Shown: positions 25,594 through 34,069 of the stretch, one piece after another
Position numbering within the stretch: the stretch's first letter is position 1
Layout of the letters: every line of letters begins with the position of its first letter
NCBI GenBank assembly: GCA_001552895.1
Contig: KQ959651.1
Location: forward strand, 44,076 to 78,454
Origin: Tissierellia bacterium KA00581
Lineage (GTDB): Bacteria; Bacillota; Clostridia; Tissierellales; Peptoniphilaceae
DNA length: 34,379 nt
Direction of reading: 5' to 3'
Position numbers and translations under genes: made by a program
Notes under the pieces: generated by a model
Databases searched by the model: none
Told to the model about the DNA's origin: nothing
The model's input: only the letters and a program-made list of their open reading frames with translations

Positions 25594-26211
25594 TCATTTA
25601 CAATATTCTTTTATTTTATCTGCATATTTGATTAAAAGCTCTTTTGAATATACTTTACTTTGGTTAGATTCTCTCACTTCGTTCCAAAGAATTGCAGCAA
25701 CTTTCATCTTATTAGAAAATTTATCACTACGTTCATCTAAGTTAAAATCTTTTACAAACTGGTTCCATTGGTTAGTAGAATTATCATATTTTGCGTAATC
25801 AGAGTCTCCATTATATACATCAAGCATATTTTTAATTGTAAAATTTTTGTCGTTCTTTCTTTTTACTTTTCGCCAAGCTTCTGCCATATTCGCATTAAAT
25901 TTAAATGGCTTAATTCCAGTTTGCTCTGAAAAATAGTTTCTAAATTTTTGATTGAATGAAAATCCACATTCTAGTAATGGAGTATTTAATGTTATATTAT
26001 CAGTTATCTTTTTATTTTTATTCCTTGAAGATTTTTTTATTTTATTTCCCTTAAAATATTCTTCTATAATATAATTCAGTTCCTTTTTTGTTCCTCTATA
26101 TTCTAATCCAAGAGACTTACAAACTTTTGATAACTCCTCTCGATACCAATAATATTTGTTGAATTCTTCAAATGATTTTATATCTTTAAATTCAGGTCTA
26201 CTTTCTAACAT
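25594..26211 (-). CDS. SAP-like / DUF6434 domain protein
   Basis: 205 residues. The N-terminal part (about 10-60: YREELSKVCKSLGLEYRGTK) looks like a SAP-type helix-extended-helix DNA-binding motif. The rest (about 75-200) matches what I remember of DUF6434, with FSFNQKFRNYFSEQTGIKPF, FNANMAEAWRKVKRK, YAKYDNSTNQWNQFVKDF and AAILWNEVRES. Function unknown; a nucleic-acid role is inferred from SAP. Start: ATG at 26211 with GAGGGAAA upstream. It lies alone between scar sequences, like a one-gene cassette. Confidence 0.75.
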   Translation of the reverse strand: MLESRPEFKDIKSFEEFNKYYWYREELSKVCKSLGLEYRGTKKELNYIIEEYFKGNKIKKSSRNKNKKITDNITLNTPLLECGFSFNQKFRNYFSEQTGIKPFKFNANMAEAWRKVKRKNDKNFTIKNMLDVYNGDSDYAKYDNSTNQWNQFVKDFNLDERSDKFSNKMKVAAILWNEVRESNQSKVYSKELLIKYADKIKEYCK

Positions 26212-26245
26212 ACACTTTCCCTCAATTCTCTTTTTTTCTATTCGT

Positions 26246-26272
26246 TTGTCATCAATACTAGAGCCTCCGCCG
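26246..26272. repeat. 27-bp exact direct repeat, left copy
   Basis: Starts TTGTCATCAATACTAGAG and ends CCTCCGCCG; identical to 26907-26933. On the minus strand it reads AEALVLMT, a variant of the RlmD terminal motif. The two copies flank one GNAT gene. Confidence 0.85.
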
Positions 26273-26319
26273 CAGCTTTCACATTAAACGAGTAAACACT
26301 AGGTATGTCTTATCGACAT

Positions 26320-26381
26320 GTTCGTATGCAGAAACATATCCATGAACCTTTTAACAATTATCTCTGCCTATCGTTAAAAGG
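26320..26381. repeat. DMFLHT scar plus TTTTAAC hairpin, copy 3
   Basis: The minus strand of 26320-26345 reads MDMFLHTN, then CATGTCGATAAG (HVDK), another RlmD-like arm. Next to it (26347-26381) CCTTTTAACAATTATC and GCCTATCGTTAAAAGG form an imperfect version of the hairpin at 24161. The gap between the flanking genes (26212-26406) holds only these scars and the 27-bp repeat. Confidence 0.5.
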
Positions 26382-26406
26382 TTTCAAGCAAATAAACTTA
26401 GAGTTC

Positions 26407-26877
26407 TCACACTCCTAGATATTTAATATATATTTGACACGGATTCCACTCATCCCATAAAGTTGGAAAATATTCCAATTCTTTATATCCCATCGCGATA
26501 TAAAAATGATTTGTAATATCATATTCTTTGTAGTGTCCCATCTGAACAGTTTTTACCTGTGAGTATGTGTAACCCATCTTCCTTGCCATAGCTTCGTATG
26601 CTTTGTTAAGTACCGAGCCAACTCCCATTCTATGGAATTTCTTTTTTATACCCATCACAAAAATCTCTGCACAATCCTTGCTGGTTGCGTTTAACACAAT
26701 AAACCCAACAAGTTTATCATTAATATAACAAGCAAGAAAAGGCTTTTCCTGTGAATCTTGAATATATTCTTCTGTACTTTCTGGCATTCCAAACCATTCT
26801 TGAAGATCATACAATACTTCTCTCGATACAGATTCCTTTTCTAGTTTATTCTCAATTTCTTTTACTTTTATATTCAA
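26407..26877 (-). CDS. GNAT family N-acetyltransferase
   Basis: 156 residues. Central strands FLACYINDKLVGFIVLN, then IFVMGIKKKFHRMGVGSVL, which carries the acetyl-CoA loop (R-x-x-G-V-G), and a C-terminal NHFYIAMGYKELE typical of GNAT enzymes. Substrate unknown. Start: TTG at 26877, because GGAGG lies 6 nt upstream; the frame is open five codons further but without a site. The gene is flanked by 27-bp exact direct repeats, so it looks like a single-gene insertion unit. Confidence 0.85.
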   Translation of the reverse strand: MNIKVKEIENKLEKESVSREVLYDLQEWFGMPESTEEYIQDSQEKPFLACYINDKLVGFIVLNATSKDCAEIFVMGIKKKFHRMGVGSVLNKAYEAMARKMGYTYSQVKTVQMGHYKEYDITNHFYIAMGYKELEYFPTLWDEWNPCQIYIKYLGV

Positions 26878-26895
26878 TCCAGTCCTCCACAAACT

Positions 26896-27061
26896 CTAAT
26901 TTATTCTTGTCATCAATACTAGAGCCTCCGCCGTCGAATCTTTCCAATCGAAGCTTCCTATTCGGTCGCTTCTCTTGGAGATTCTTGACATGAGACCTAC
27001 CTCTGCTTCGCATCGATTAGCTTTGCTAATCGCACGATAGCAGGGTTAGAGCTTCAACGTT
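26896..27061 (-). repeat. Three stacked RlmD-tail scars
   Basis: Minus strand, in order: NVEALTLLSCD-stop (27061-27026), then in another frame EAEVGLMSR (27009-26983), and in that same frame AEALVLMTRIN-stop ending at 26896. Each mimics the HVExVVLMS terminus of RlmD. About 50 codons between 27045 and 26896 stay open without a good start. A perfect hairpin CGATTAGC / GCTAATCG (27014-27032) lies between the first two. The 27-bp repeat copy is at 26907-26933. Confidence 0.6.
26907..26933. repeat. 27-bp exact direct repeat, right copy
   Basis: Identical to 26246-26272. The unit between the copies is 661 bp and contains only the GNAT gene and one DMFLHT scar. Confidence 0.85.
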
Positions 27062-27077
27062 AATTGACATTTCCCTC

Positions 27078-27300
27078 TTCACAGGGTGGGTGCAAAGTGG
27101 GTGCGCCTTTTAACGTTAACATCCTGTGCACTCGACCTCAGAGCGTTGACATCTTCCATAAAACAACCAAACCGTGCTCAAAAACCACAAGAACCCAGCC
27201 TAAATCCGCCACGCATTAAACCTTTTAACGATAGCCCTCGCAAACCCCTGCTACACAAGGGCAAACTTGTACCCACCTAATCAGCCCTTGACATCAATAC
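27078..27300 (-). repeat. Element-end repeat, copy R1, at the rlmD junction
   Basis: Pair of 25093-25316. It directly abuts and includes the last codons of rlmD (VLMSRAD-stop). Contains the TTTTAACGTTAAC and CCTTTTAACGATA motifs also seen at other island ends. Confidence 0.85.
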
Positions 27301-28632
27301 AACCGTCTCAACGTGGACTGTTCTTGGGAATTGATTAAAAATTTTAAGATTTTTCATTTTATATCCATTTTGTAAAAATAGTTCTACATCTCTTTTTTGT
27401 GTTTTTGGATTACATGAAATATATACTATAGTTTTTGCACCACAGAAGATTATTTTTTCTATAGCTTTTTGATTTATTCCTTCTCTTGGTGGGTCTACAA
27501 TGATGATATCTACCATTTCTTTTCTGTTTTCGATTTCTTCTAAGACATCGGCTGCTATAAAGGTGCAGTTTTTAAGTCCGTTTGCTTTTGCTGATTCGTT
27601 TGCACTTTCAACTGCTTCTTTTACAATTTCTATTCCATAAACTTCTTTTGCTTTTCTTGCAACTATTTGTCCTATTGTTCCCGTTCCTGAATAAAGATCA
27701 AAAACAACTTTATTTTCTATATCTCCACAAAGTTCTATCGCCTTTGAGTATAAATTTACTGCTCCAAAAACATTTGGCTGAAAAAATGAAAATGGTGTTA
27801 CTTTAAATTTTAAACCAAATATTTTTTCGCTTATGTAATCATCTCCATAGAGTAGATTTAATTTTTCACAAACGACAGCATCAGAAAGTGAATCATTTTC
27901 AGTATGTACTATAGATTTTATATTTCCTTCAAGTTTTAAGTCTAAAAGAGTGTCTACAAAATTTTTTTTATCAAATTCACTTTGTGTTGTAGTTACTATA
28001 TTTACCATTATTTCTTTAGTTGTAAGTGCATAACGGATAATTAAATGTCTTAAAAGTCCTTCATGAGTTCTTTTTTTTAGAAAAGATAAATTATTTTTTC
28101 TTGCAAATTCAATAACTTCATTTCGTATAATTTCAAAATCTTTATGTACTAGATTACATTCTTTTGTATCTACAACTTCATAAAATCTATTTTTTTTGTG
28201 CATACCAAGCATAATTGGGCTGTCTTTATATGTATCTGAAAATGTATATTCCATTTTATTTCTGTAAGCATTTGTCAAAGGACTTTGAAAAATTTGAATA
28301 TCTCCGTTGTAAATATCTTCATAAAGTTCTTTTATTTGTCTTAATTTTAAATCAAGTTCATATTCTTGCGAAACAGATTGATAAAAACAGCCTCCACATT
28401 CAAAGTAATTTGGGCAAGTTGGATTAGTTTCAAGTGGACTTTTCTCTAAAGTTTCAAAAAGTTTAGCTTCTATGTGTTTTTCTCTTTTTCTTCCTACAAC
28501 TACACAGACTTTTTGTCCTTCTATTCCACCTTTAAAATTTACTTTTTTATCTTCAAAAGTAAATTCAGAAATATTAGGAAATTTAACTTTTTCAATTACC
28601 CCTTCGATATATTTTTTCTTTCTTTTTGCCAT
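27277..28632 (-). CDS. rlmD: 23S rRNA (uracil-5-)-methyltransferase, RlmD/RumA type
   Basis: SAM-dependent methyltransferase making m5U in 23S rRNA. Motifs: iron-sulfur cysteines in CPNYFECGGC (about residues 73-82), SAM loop VFDLYSGTGTIGQIVA, IIVDPPREG, the catalytic Cys in VYISCNPKTQKRD (about 407) and the terminal HVETVVLMS. 451 residues. Start: ATG at 28632 (MAKRKKKYIEG) with AAGGAAG upstream; the frame is open 14 codons further without support. The last dozen codons use GC-richer codons and belong to the island's end repeat: the insertion replaced the native tail, apparently keeping the enzyme complete. Second gene after secA. The exact uridine is not deducible, so the symbol is by family. 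Confidence 0.92.
   Translation of the reverse strand: MAKRKKKYIEGVIEKVKFPNISEFTFEDKKVNFKGGIEGQKVCVVVGRKREKHIEAKLFETLEKSPLETNPTCPNYFECGGCFYQSVSQEYELDLKLRQIKELYEDIYNGDIQIFQSPLTNAYRNKMEYTFSDTYKDSPIMLGMHKKNRFYEVVDTKECNLVHKDFEIIRNEVIEFARKNNLSFLKKRTHEGLLRHLIIRYALTTKEIMVNIVTTTQSEFDKKNFVDTLLDLKLEGNIKSIVHTENDSLSDAVVCEKLNLLYGDDYISEKIFGLKFKVTPFSFFQPNVFGAVNLYSKAIELCGDIENKVVFDLYSGTGTIGQIVARKAKEVYGIEIVKEAVESANESAKANGLKNCTFIAADVLEEIENRKEMVDIIIVDPPREGINQKAIEKIIFCGAKTIVYISCNPKTQKRDVELFLQNGYKMKNLKIFNQFPRTVHVETVVLMSRAD
27302..27317. repeat. 16-bp direct repeat, rlmD copy
   Basis: ACCGTCTCAACGTGGA, identical to 24085-24100; within the HVETV codons of intact rlmD. Marks the rlmD-side attachment junction. Confidence 0.8.
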
Positions 28633-28651
28633 ATACTTCCTTTCTATTAGA

Positions 28652-28682
28652 AGAAAAGAGCGAAATAACTTCACTCTTTTCT
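28652..28682 (-). terminator. Hairpin between secA and rlmD
   Basis: AGAAAAGAG / CTCTTTTCT arms extend to about 13 pairs in RNA (with one G-U) around a 5-nt loop. The following T tract is short, so it may be a partial terminator or processing hairpin between the two genes. Confidence 0.5.
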
Positions 28683-28691
28683 ATAACTTTT

Positions 28692-31418
28692 CTATTTATC
28701 TCTTCCACAGCATTTTTTATATTTTTTTCCACTTCCACAAGGACATGGGTCATTTCTTCCGATTTCTTTTCCTTTAACTACTGTATGCTGTCCATCTGGT
28801 GTGTTAGTTGAAACTTCTTTTGCTACATGTTCTCTTTTCATTTCGTTTTCTTCTATTGGTTGTATATTAAATACTCCTTTTAAAACGCCTTGTCTTATGG
28901 ATTGATTCATTTCGTTAAACATCTCAAAGCCTTCAGCTCCGTATGCACGAACAGGGTCTTGTTGTCCGTATGATCTTATGCCTATTCCTTGTCTTAATTG
29001 ATCCATAGCGTCTATATGATCCATCCATTTTCTATCTACGACCATAAGCATGATAATTCTTTCAACTTCTCTCATTTGAGATGAACCTATTTGTTTTTCT
29101 TTTTCATTATAGAAATTTTCAGAAAGTGTTCTAATGTATACTTTGATTCTTTCTTTGTCAAGATTTTTAATTTCTTCTAATTTTAAAAGTCCTGTTGGAA
29201 GATATTCATTTTCCAAAGCAAGTTTTAAACCAGCTAAATCAACTTTTTTGCCGTCTGAATATTGTTCAACTGTTTGATCTATTAAATCTTTTAACATTTC
29301 TAAGATATTTTTACTTATATCTTCTCCGTCAAGAACTGCTCTTCTTTCCTTATATATAACATTTCTTTGTACGTTCATTACATCATCATATTTAAGGACA
29401 TTTTTTCTTATTCCAAAGTTATTTGCTTCAACTCTTTCTTGTGATCTTTCAATTGCTTTTGTAACAGATCTAAACTCTAAAACTTCGTCTGGATCATAAT
29501 TTCTACTTGTAGCAAATTTTTGAATAGCTTCTCCTCCGAAAAGACGCATCAAATTATCTCCAAGTGATACGAAAAATCTTGATTCACCAGGGTCTCCTTG
29601 ACGACCAGAACGACCTCTTAATTGGTTATCTATACGTCTTGATTCATGTCTTTCAGTACCGATTATGAAAAGTCCACCTGCTTGTAAAACTTTTTTAGCA
29701 TTTTCATCTGTTTGCTTTTTATATTTTTCATAAAGATTTTTAAATACTTCTCTAGCTGCTAAAACTTCTTTGTCATCAGTTTCCCAAAAAGCATCTAAAT
29801 TATCTAAAATATATTGTGGTGTTCCATTTTTTTTCATTTCATGTTTTGCTAAAAAGTCAGGATTACCTCCTAAAAGAATATCTGTACCACGACCTGCCAT
29901 ATTTGTTGCAATCGTAACTTTTCCAAAAATACCAGCTTGTGCTACAATTTCAGCTTCTTTTTCATGGAATTTAGCATTTAACACAACATGTTCAATTCTT
30001 TTTTTCTTAAGCATATCGCTTAAAAGCTCAGAAATTTCAATTGAAATAGTACCAACAAGAACGGGTTGTCCTGTTTTATGAATTCTTTCAATTTCTTCTA
30101 CAATTGCTTTAAATTTAGCTTCTTCTGTTATATAAACTCTATCATGATGATCTTTTCTTATAACTGGTTTATTTGTAGGAATTTCAATTACATCCATATG
30201 ATAAATTTCGTTAAATTCATTTTCTTCAGTTTTAGCTGTTCCTGTCATACCAGATAGTTTATTATACATTCTAAAATAATTTTGATAAGTAATAGTTGCT
30301 AAAGTTTTAGACTCTGACTTTATTTCAACGCCTTCTTTTGCTTCTATTGCTTGATGTAATCCTTCACTGTATCTTCTTCCTTCCATGATACGACCTGTAA
30401 ATTCATCAACAATTAAAATTTCACCGTCTTTACTTACAACATAGTCAATATCTCTTTGCATATTGTTATTTGCTTTAAGTGCTTGGTTTATATGGTGAAA
30501 AACTTCCATATTAGTAGGATCTGAAAGATTTACAAGCCCAAAAAAGTCTTCTGCTTTTCCAATTCCTATTTCAGTTAAATTTGTTGTTTTATGTTTTTCA
30601 TCAACAACAAAATCTACTGTTTCTTCTCTTAACTCTCTGTTGTAATAATCTTCATTTTCTTCACTTGGATCTACAATTCTACCTTTAAGAGTCTTTACAA
30701 ATCTATCTGCAAGAGAATAAAGATCTGTTGATTGATCTCCTTCACCTGAAATAATAAGAGGTGTTCTAGCTTCATCTATTAAGATAGAGTCAACTTCGTC
30801 AACTATTGCATAATTTAAACCTCTTTGAACAAGTTCTTCTTTATAAACAACCATATTATCTCTAAGATAATCAAAACCAAATTCAGAGTTAGTACCATAA
30901 GTTATATCACAATTATAGTTATAACGTCTTTCATCATTTGTAAGTCCATGTAAAATACAACCTACTTTTAAACCTAAAAACTCATGAATTTTTCCCATCC
31001 ATTCTTTATCTCTTTTTGCAAGATAATCATTTACTGTTACAATATGAACCCCTTTACCAGTAAGAGCATTTAGATATGAAGGAAGAGTTGCTACCAAAGT
31101 TTTTCCTTCACCAGTTTTCATTTCGGCTATTCTACCTTCATGCAAAACTACCCCACCGATTAATTGTACTCTGTAATGTTTCATACCTAAAACTCTATAT
31201 GCAGCTTCTCTTACAGTTGCAAAAGCTTCAGGTAAAATATCATCTAAAGTTTCTCCATTTTTTAATCTTTCTTTAAATTTATTAGTATTTTCTCTTAGTT
31301 CACTATCACTAAGTTTTGAATATGCCTGTTCATAAGACATAATTTTATCCACAATAGGATTTATCTTTTTTACTCTCTTTGTAGAAGAGTCAAAAAGGCT
31401 TTTTAAAAATCCAGCCAT
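28692..31418 (-). CDS. secA: Preprotein translocase ATPase SecA
   Basis: Motor of the Sec pathway, driving secretory proteins through SecYEG. 908 residues with Walker [10 protein letters not shown] (about 103), [16 protein letters not shown], the second motor half with [14 protein letters not shown] and [13 protein letters not shown], the helical scaffold, and the C-terminal zinc motif [13 protein letters not shown] near 893-905. Start: ATG at 31418 with GAGGTGA a few nt upstream. Its own promoter is at 31461-31489. Confidence 0.98.
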   Translation of the reverse strand: MAGFLKSLFDSSTKRVKKINPIVDKIMSYEQAYSKLSDSELRENTNKFKERLKNGETLDDILPEAFATVREAAYRVLGMKHYRVQLIGGVVLHEGRIAEMKTGEGKTLVATLPSYLNALTGKGVHIVTVNDYLAKRDKEWMGKIHEFLGLKVGCILHGLTNDERRYNYNCDITYGTNSEFGFDYLRDNMVVYKEELVQRGLNYAIVDEVDSILIDEARTPLIISGEGDQSTDLYSLADRFVKTLKGRIVDPSEENEDYYNRELREETVDFVVDEKHKTTNLTEIGIGKAEDFFGLVNLSDPTNMEVFHHINQALKANNNMQRDIDYVVSKDGEILIVDEFTGRIMEGRRYSEGLHQAIEAKEGVEIKSESKTLATITYQNYFRMYNKLSGMTGTAKTEENEFNEIYHMDVIEIPTNKPVIRKDHHDRVYITEEAKFKAIVEEIERIHKTGQPVLVGTISIEISELLSDMLKKKRIEHVVLNAKFHEKEAEIVAQAGIFGKVTIATNMAGRGTDILLGGNPDFLAKHEMKKNGTPQYILDNLDAFWETDDKEVLAAREVFKNLYEKYKKQTDENAKKVLQAGGLFIIGTERHESRRIDNQLRGRSGRQGDPGESRFFVSLGDNLMRLFGGEAIQKFATSRNYDPDEVLEFRSVTKAIERSQERVEANNFGIRKNVLKYDDVMNVQRNVIYKERRAVLDGEDISKNILEMLKDLIDQTVEQYSDGKKVDLAGLKLALENEYLPTGLLKLEEIKNLDKERIKVYIRTLSENFYNEKEKQIGSSQMREVERIIMLMVVDRKWMDHIDAMDQLRQGIGIRSYGQQDPVRAYGAEGFEMFNEMNQSIRQGVLKGVFNIQPIEENEMKREHVAKEVSTNTPDGQHTVVKGKEIGRNDPCPCGSGKKYKKCCGRDK

Positions 31419-31460
31419 AACTCACCTCATTAAATTAATATATATTTTCTCACGCATAAT

Positions 31461-31489
31461 ATTTTACCATAGATAAACAAATTTTACAA
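31461..31489 (-). promoter_or_regulatory. Promoter of secA-rlmD
   Basis: Extended -10 TGGTAAAAT (TAAAAT 31461-31466) and TTGTAA -35 (31484-31489), 17-nt spacer, minus strand, about 45 nt before secA. Confidence 0.65.
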
Positions 31490-31536
31490 ATTATTATAAA
31501 AAATAATTAAGATAATTTATATAAAATTTAGTTTTA

Positions 31537-31708
31537 TCTTTAATAACTTAAATTAAGGTAAACAATTTGTAAAATTAAATTTTCTTTAAAAAATTTTTAG
31601 TTGTTAATTTAATTATAGGATTGTTTTCTCTTTAATAACTTAAATTAAGGTAAACAATCGTGAAATTAAATTTTCTTTAAAAAATTTTTAGTTGTTAATT
31701 TAATTATA
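31537..31708 (+). repeat. AT-rich repeat in tandem, copies 2 and 3
   Basis: Two copies, 31537-31617 and 31629-31708, start 92 nt apart and are about 95 percent identical. They start TCTTTAATAACTTAAATTAA, pass GGTAAACAAT and end TTTAATTATA. The arms AAACAAT...AATTAAA and TTTAATT...ATTGTTT make each copy partly self-complementary. Related to 157-215 and 34334-34379. The 31419-31836 gap otherwise holds only the secA and trmB promoters. Confidence 0.8.
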
Positions 31709-31733
31709 AATATATTAATCTAAAAATATTTAC

Positions 31734-31762
31734 TTGCTTTTTTGTATACAAACTATTATAAT
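31734..31762 (+). promoter_or_regulatory. Promoter of trmB
   Basis: TTGCTT (31734-31739), 17-nt spacer, TATAAT (31757-31762). About 75 nt before trmB. Confidence 0.75.
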
Positions 31763-31836
31763 ACTTAAAGTATAAATTTTTAAATTTTATGAAAGTTAAA
31801 AATACTATTAACTAAAATTTTTGAAAGGAAATATTT

Positions 31837-32472
31837 ATGAGACTTAGAAAAAAATGGTGGGCAGTTCCTGAGATGAAAGAAAATCCACTTGTAATTTTTG
31901 ATGCAGAAAATTATAAAGAAAAATGGGATGAAGAATTTAAAAATAAAAATGATATTATTCTTGAATTAGGCTGTGGAAAAGGAAAATTTATAAGTGAAAT
32001 TGCTATGGAAAATAAGGATAAAAATTTTTGTATTTTAGATTTAGATACAAATGCCATTATTTATGCTACAAGAAAAATAAAAGATTTAGAACTTTTAAAC
32101 GTTCGTGCTATTCCTACAAATATTGAAAAAATAGATACTTTTTTTAAAGAAAATTCGATTAGCAAAATATATATAAACTTTTGTAATCCCTGGCCTAAAA
32201 AGCGTCATCATAAAAGAAGATTAACCTATCCTAATTTTTTAACAAAATATAAAAAACTTCTTAAAGATAATGGAGAAATTCACTTTAAAACTGATGATGA
32301 TGACCTTTTTAATGCAAGTTTAGAATATTTTACAGAAAATGGATTTGAAATAATTTTAAAGACTTTTGATCTTGAAAATTTTAATTATCCTAAAAATATT
32401 ACAACTGAATATGAGGAAAAATTTATAAATTTAAAAGTTAGTATAAAATTTTTGATAGCAAGAAAAAAATAA
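31837..32472 (+). CDS. trmB: tRNA (guanine-N7-)-methyltransferase
   Basis: Methylates G46 in the tRNA variable loop using SAM. Motifs: N-terminal MRLRKKWWA, SAM loop LELGCGKGKFI, NFCNPWPKKRHHKRRL (the substrate and catalytic region of TrmB), FKTDDDDLF, and TEYEEKF near the end. 211 residues, as usual. Start: ATG at 31837 with AAGGAA upstream. Single gene, ending in a bidirectional terminator. Confidence 0.96.
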   Translation: MRLRKKWWAVPEMKENPLVIFDAENYKEKWDEEFKNKNDIILELGCGKGKFISEIAMENKDKNFCILDLDTNAIIYATRKIKDLELLNVRAIPTNIEKIDTFFKENSISKIYINFCNPWPKKRHHKRRLTYPNFLTKYKKLLKDNGEIHFKTDDDDLFNASLEYFTENGFEIILKTFDLENFNYPKNITTEYEEKFINLKVSIKFLIARKK

Positions 32473-32489
32473 TTTATAAATATTTATAA

Positions 32490-32520
32490 AAATAGCATGA
32501 AAGATTTTTTCATGCTATTT
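32490..32520. terminator. Bidirectional terminator, trmB / pyridoxal kinase
   Basis: Perfect stem AAATAGCATGAAA / TTTCATGCTATTT around a 5-nt loop. It overlaps the stop codon of the convergent kinase gene. Confidence 0.9.
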
Positions 32521-33300
32521 TAGTTTTAATTTTTCTATTGATATTTCGTTTAGTCCTTGATGTAATTGTTGTGTTTTTATTTGTTCAAAAAGTAATTTTT
32601 GTATTTTGTCTATTGAATTTTTTATATTATTTTTTCTTAATATTTCTAAAGCTATTAAAGAGCTAAAAGCATCTCCTGTTCCACAGATTGATGTATCTAT
32701 CTTGTCAATAGAAAAAAATTTCATTTCATTTTCTATAAAGTATAGTGTATAAAGTTTTTTATTTTCTTCAAATCCTTTTATGATTACTTCTTTTGCTCCC
32801 ATTTCAAAAAGTTTTTTTGCCATTTCTATAACATCTTGTTTTTTTAGTTCAAGATATGATTTTTTATAATCGGTAAGTAAAACTGCCTCTGTTAGATTGG
32901 GAGTTATAACGGGATGAAATTTTAAAAGTTTTTTGTAAAATAAAATTTGATTAGTTGTTGTTTTAGAATATTTTTTGCCATCATCACCTAATATAGGGTC
33001 TAAAACAAAATTTTTTTTCGATTTTTCTATATATTTTTCTATAATTTCAAATTGATTCATTTCGTCTACATATCCTATGTAAATCAAATCAAAATCTTTT
33101 ATATTTTTTTCTATGGATTCTTTTATTTTTAAAAAATTTGGCATTTTAAAACTTACAAAATGTTCATATCCCATATGTGAAGAAAATATTTTTGTTGGTA
33201 TTGCTACAACTTCTATTTTATTTTGCATTAAAACAGATATATTAACTTTTAAAGAACAATTTCCAAGACAACAATAATCATTAAATACTATTATTTTCAT
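32515..33300 (-). CDS. Pyridoxal kinase-like protein (PdxK/PdxY, ribokinase fold)
   Basis: Probably phosphorylates pyridoxal, pyridoxine or pyridoxamine for B6 salvage. The 261 residues show a pyridoxal-kinase-like N-terminus (MKIIVFNDYCCLGNCSL), FVLDPILGDDGKKY, VITPNLTEAVLLT and the anion-hole motif CGTGDAFSSLIALEIL with the catalytic Asp. The CGTGDAF loop and DP.MGD-like segment favour PdxY/PdxK over HMP kinase, but HMP kinase is not excluded. Start: ATG at 33300, overlapping the S-component gene by 4 nt, so the two are co-translated. Confidence 0.85.
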   Translation of the reverse strand: MKIIVFNDYCCLGNCSLKVNISVLMQNKIEVVAIPTKIFSSHMGYEHFVSFKMPNFLKIKESIEKNIKDFDLIYIGYVDEMNQFEIIEKYIEKSKKNFVLDPILGDDGKKYSKTTTNQILFYKKLLKFHPVITPNLTEAVLLTDYKKSYLELKKQDVIEMAKKLFEMGAKEVIIKGFEENKKLYTLYFIENEMKFFSIDKIDTSICGTGDAFSSLIALEILRKNNIKNSIDKIQKLLFEQIKTQQLHQGLNEISIEKLKLK

Positions 33301-33845
33301 TCTCTTACCTTATTTATTATCGGTTTTAATACTTTTAAAAGTACAATTGCTATTATAACTCCAACTATTGCATTTGTTAAAGAAGCTAATCCTCTTGTAA
33401 AAAGTGCTACTATTGCTCCTTGTTTAGGTATTCCTCTAACGAAAACATCTTTAATGTAGCTTTTTGAAAGATATAGTATTATATATGTTATAGCTCCTAA
33501 AATAGTTCCTGTTAGATTAATGGCAAGGCTTTTTGATTCTTTTTTTTCTGTCCATGCAATTTTTCCACAAACATATGCCATTAAAAATTTAAAAATAAAT
33601 GTAAATGGAGCTGATGTTAAGTAAATTGGATTTAAAAGGTCAAAAAAACAACTTCCAATTCCAGCAGATAATCCTCCTAATAAAGGTCCAAGTAAAAGTC
33701 CGCACAATAAACAAAATCCATTGCCTATATGCACTCTTGTAACCGATAATCCTAGTGGTATTGGTATTTGTATTTGAGAAGAAACAAATACAACTGCAGC
33801 CATAACTGCAACTAGTGAAATTTTTCTTATAGCTAAATTTTTCAT
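33297..33845 (-). CDS. ECF transporter substrate-binding (S) component, probable B6 vitamer uptake
   Basis: 182 residues, about six hydrophobic helices, with the S-component N-terminus ISLVAVMAAVVFVSSQIQIP (small residues in helix 1 contact EcfT), GNGFCLLCGLLLGPLLGGLS and a lipid-facing C-terminal helix. S components bind a vitamin and share an ECF module encoded elsewhere. Its 4-nt overlap with a pyridoxal-kinase-like gene suggests a PdxU-type transporter for pyridoxine; hydroxymethylpyrimidine is an alternative. Start: ATG at 33845 with AGGAG 8 nt upstream. Confidence 0.85.
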   Translation of the reverse strand: MKNLAIRKISLVAVMAAVVFVSSQIQIPIPLGLSVTRVHIGNGFCLLCGLLLGPLLGGLSAGIGSCFFDLLNPIYLTSAPFTFIFKFLMAYVCGKIAWTEKKESKSLAINLTGTILGAITYIILYLSKSYIKDVFVRGIPKQGAIVALFTRGLASLTNAIVGVIIAIVLLKVLKPIINKVRE

Positions 33846-33869
33846 AAAATATCTCCTTTTTATAAGTTT

Positions 33870-33960
33870 TATTTTTAATTTAATTATATAATTGTTTACT
33901 TTTTGATAATTTCTTTATTTGTTAATTTAATTACACGATTGTTTAGAATGTTTTTTATTT
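33870..33960. repeat. AT-rich repeat fragment upstream of the S-component gene
   Basis: TTTACTTTTTGATA near 33896 matches the minus strand near 207-212, and TTAATTTAATTA occurs twice. On the minus strand the segment near 33945 (TAAACAATCGTG) matches the tandem copies at 31.5-31.7 kb. It likely contains the promoter of the transporter-kinase pair: a minus-strand TATAAT at 33883-33888 without a good -35. Confidence 0.45.
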
Positions 33961-34069
33961 AATATTTCATATCTATTTAGCTTTTTGTCATTATAAAATA
34001 TTTTAATGCCGTACGTTAAATTAAAAAATATGAAAATCTTAAAGGTAGAATTTATTTTTTATTTTACCA

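Noticed and set aside
27086..27280. Plus-strand open frame of about 64 codons across the R1 repeat
   Set aside because: No ribosome binding site, overlaps the rlmD end and repeat sequence, and resembles no protein.
33846..34060. Riboswitch upstream of the transporter-kinase pair
   Set aside because: The leader is nearly pure A/T with repeat sequence; no conserved riboswitch core (for example TPP CUGAGA) is visible.
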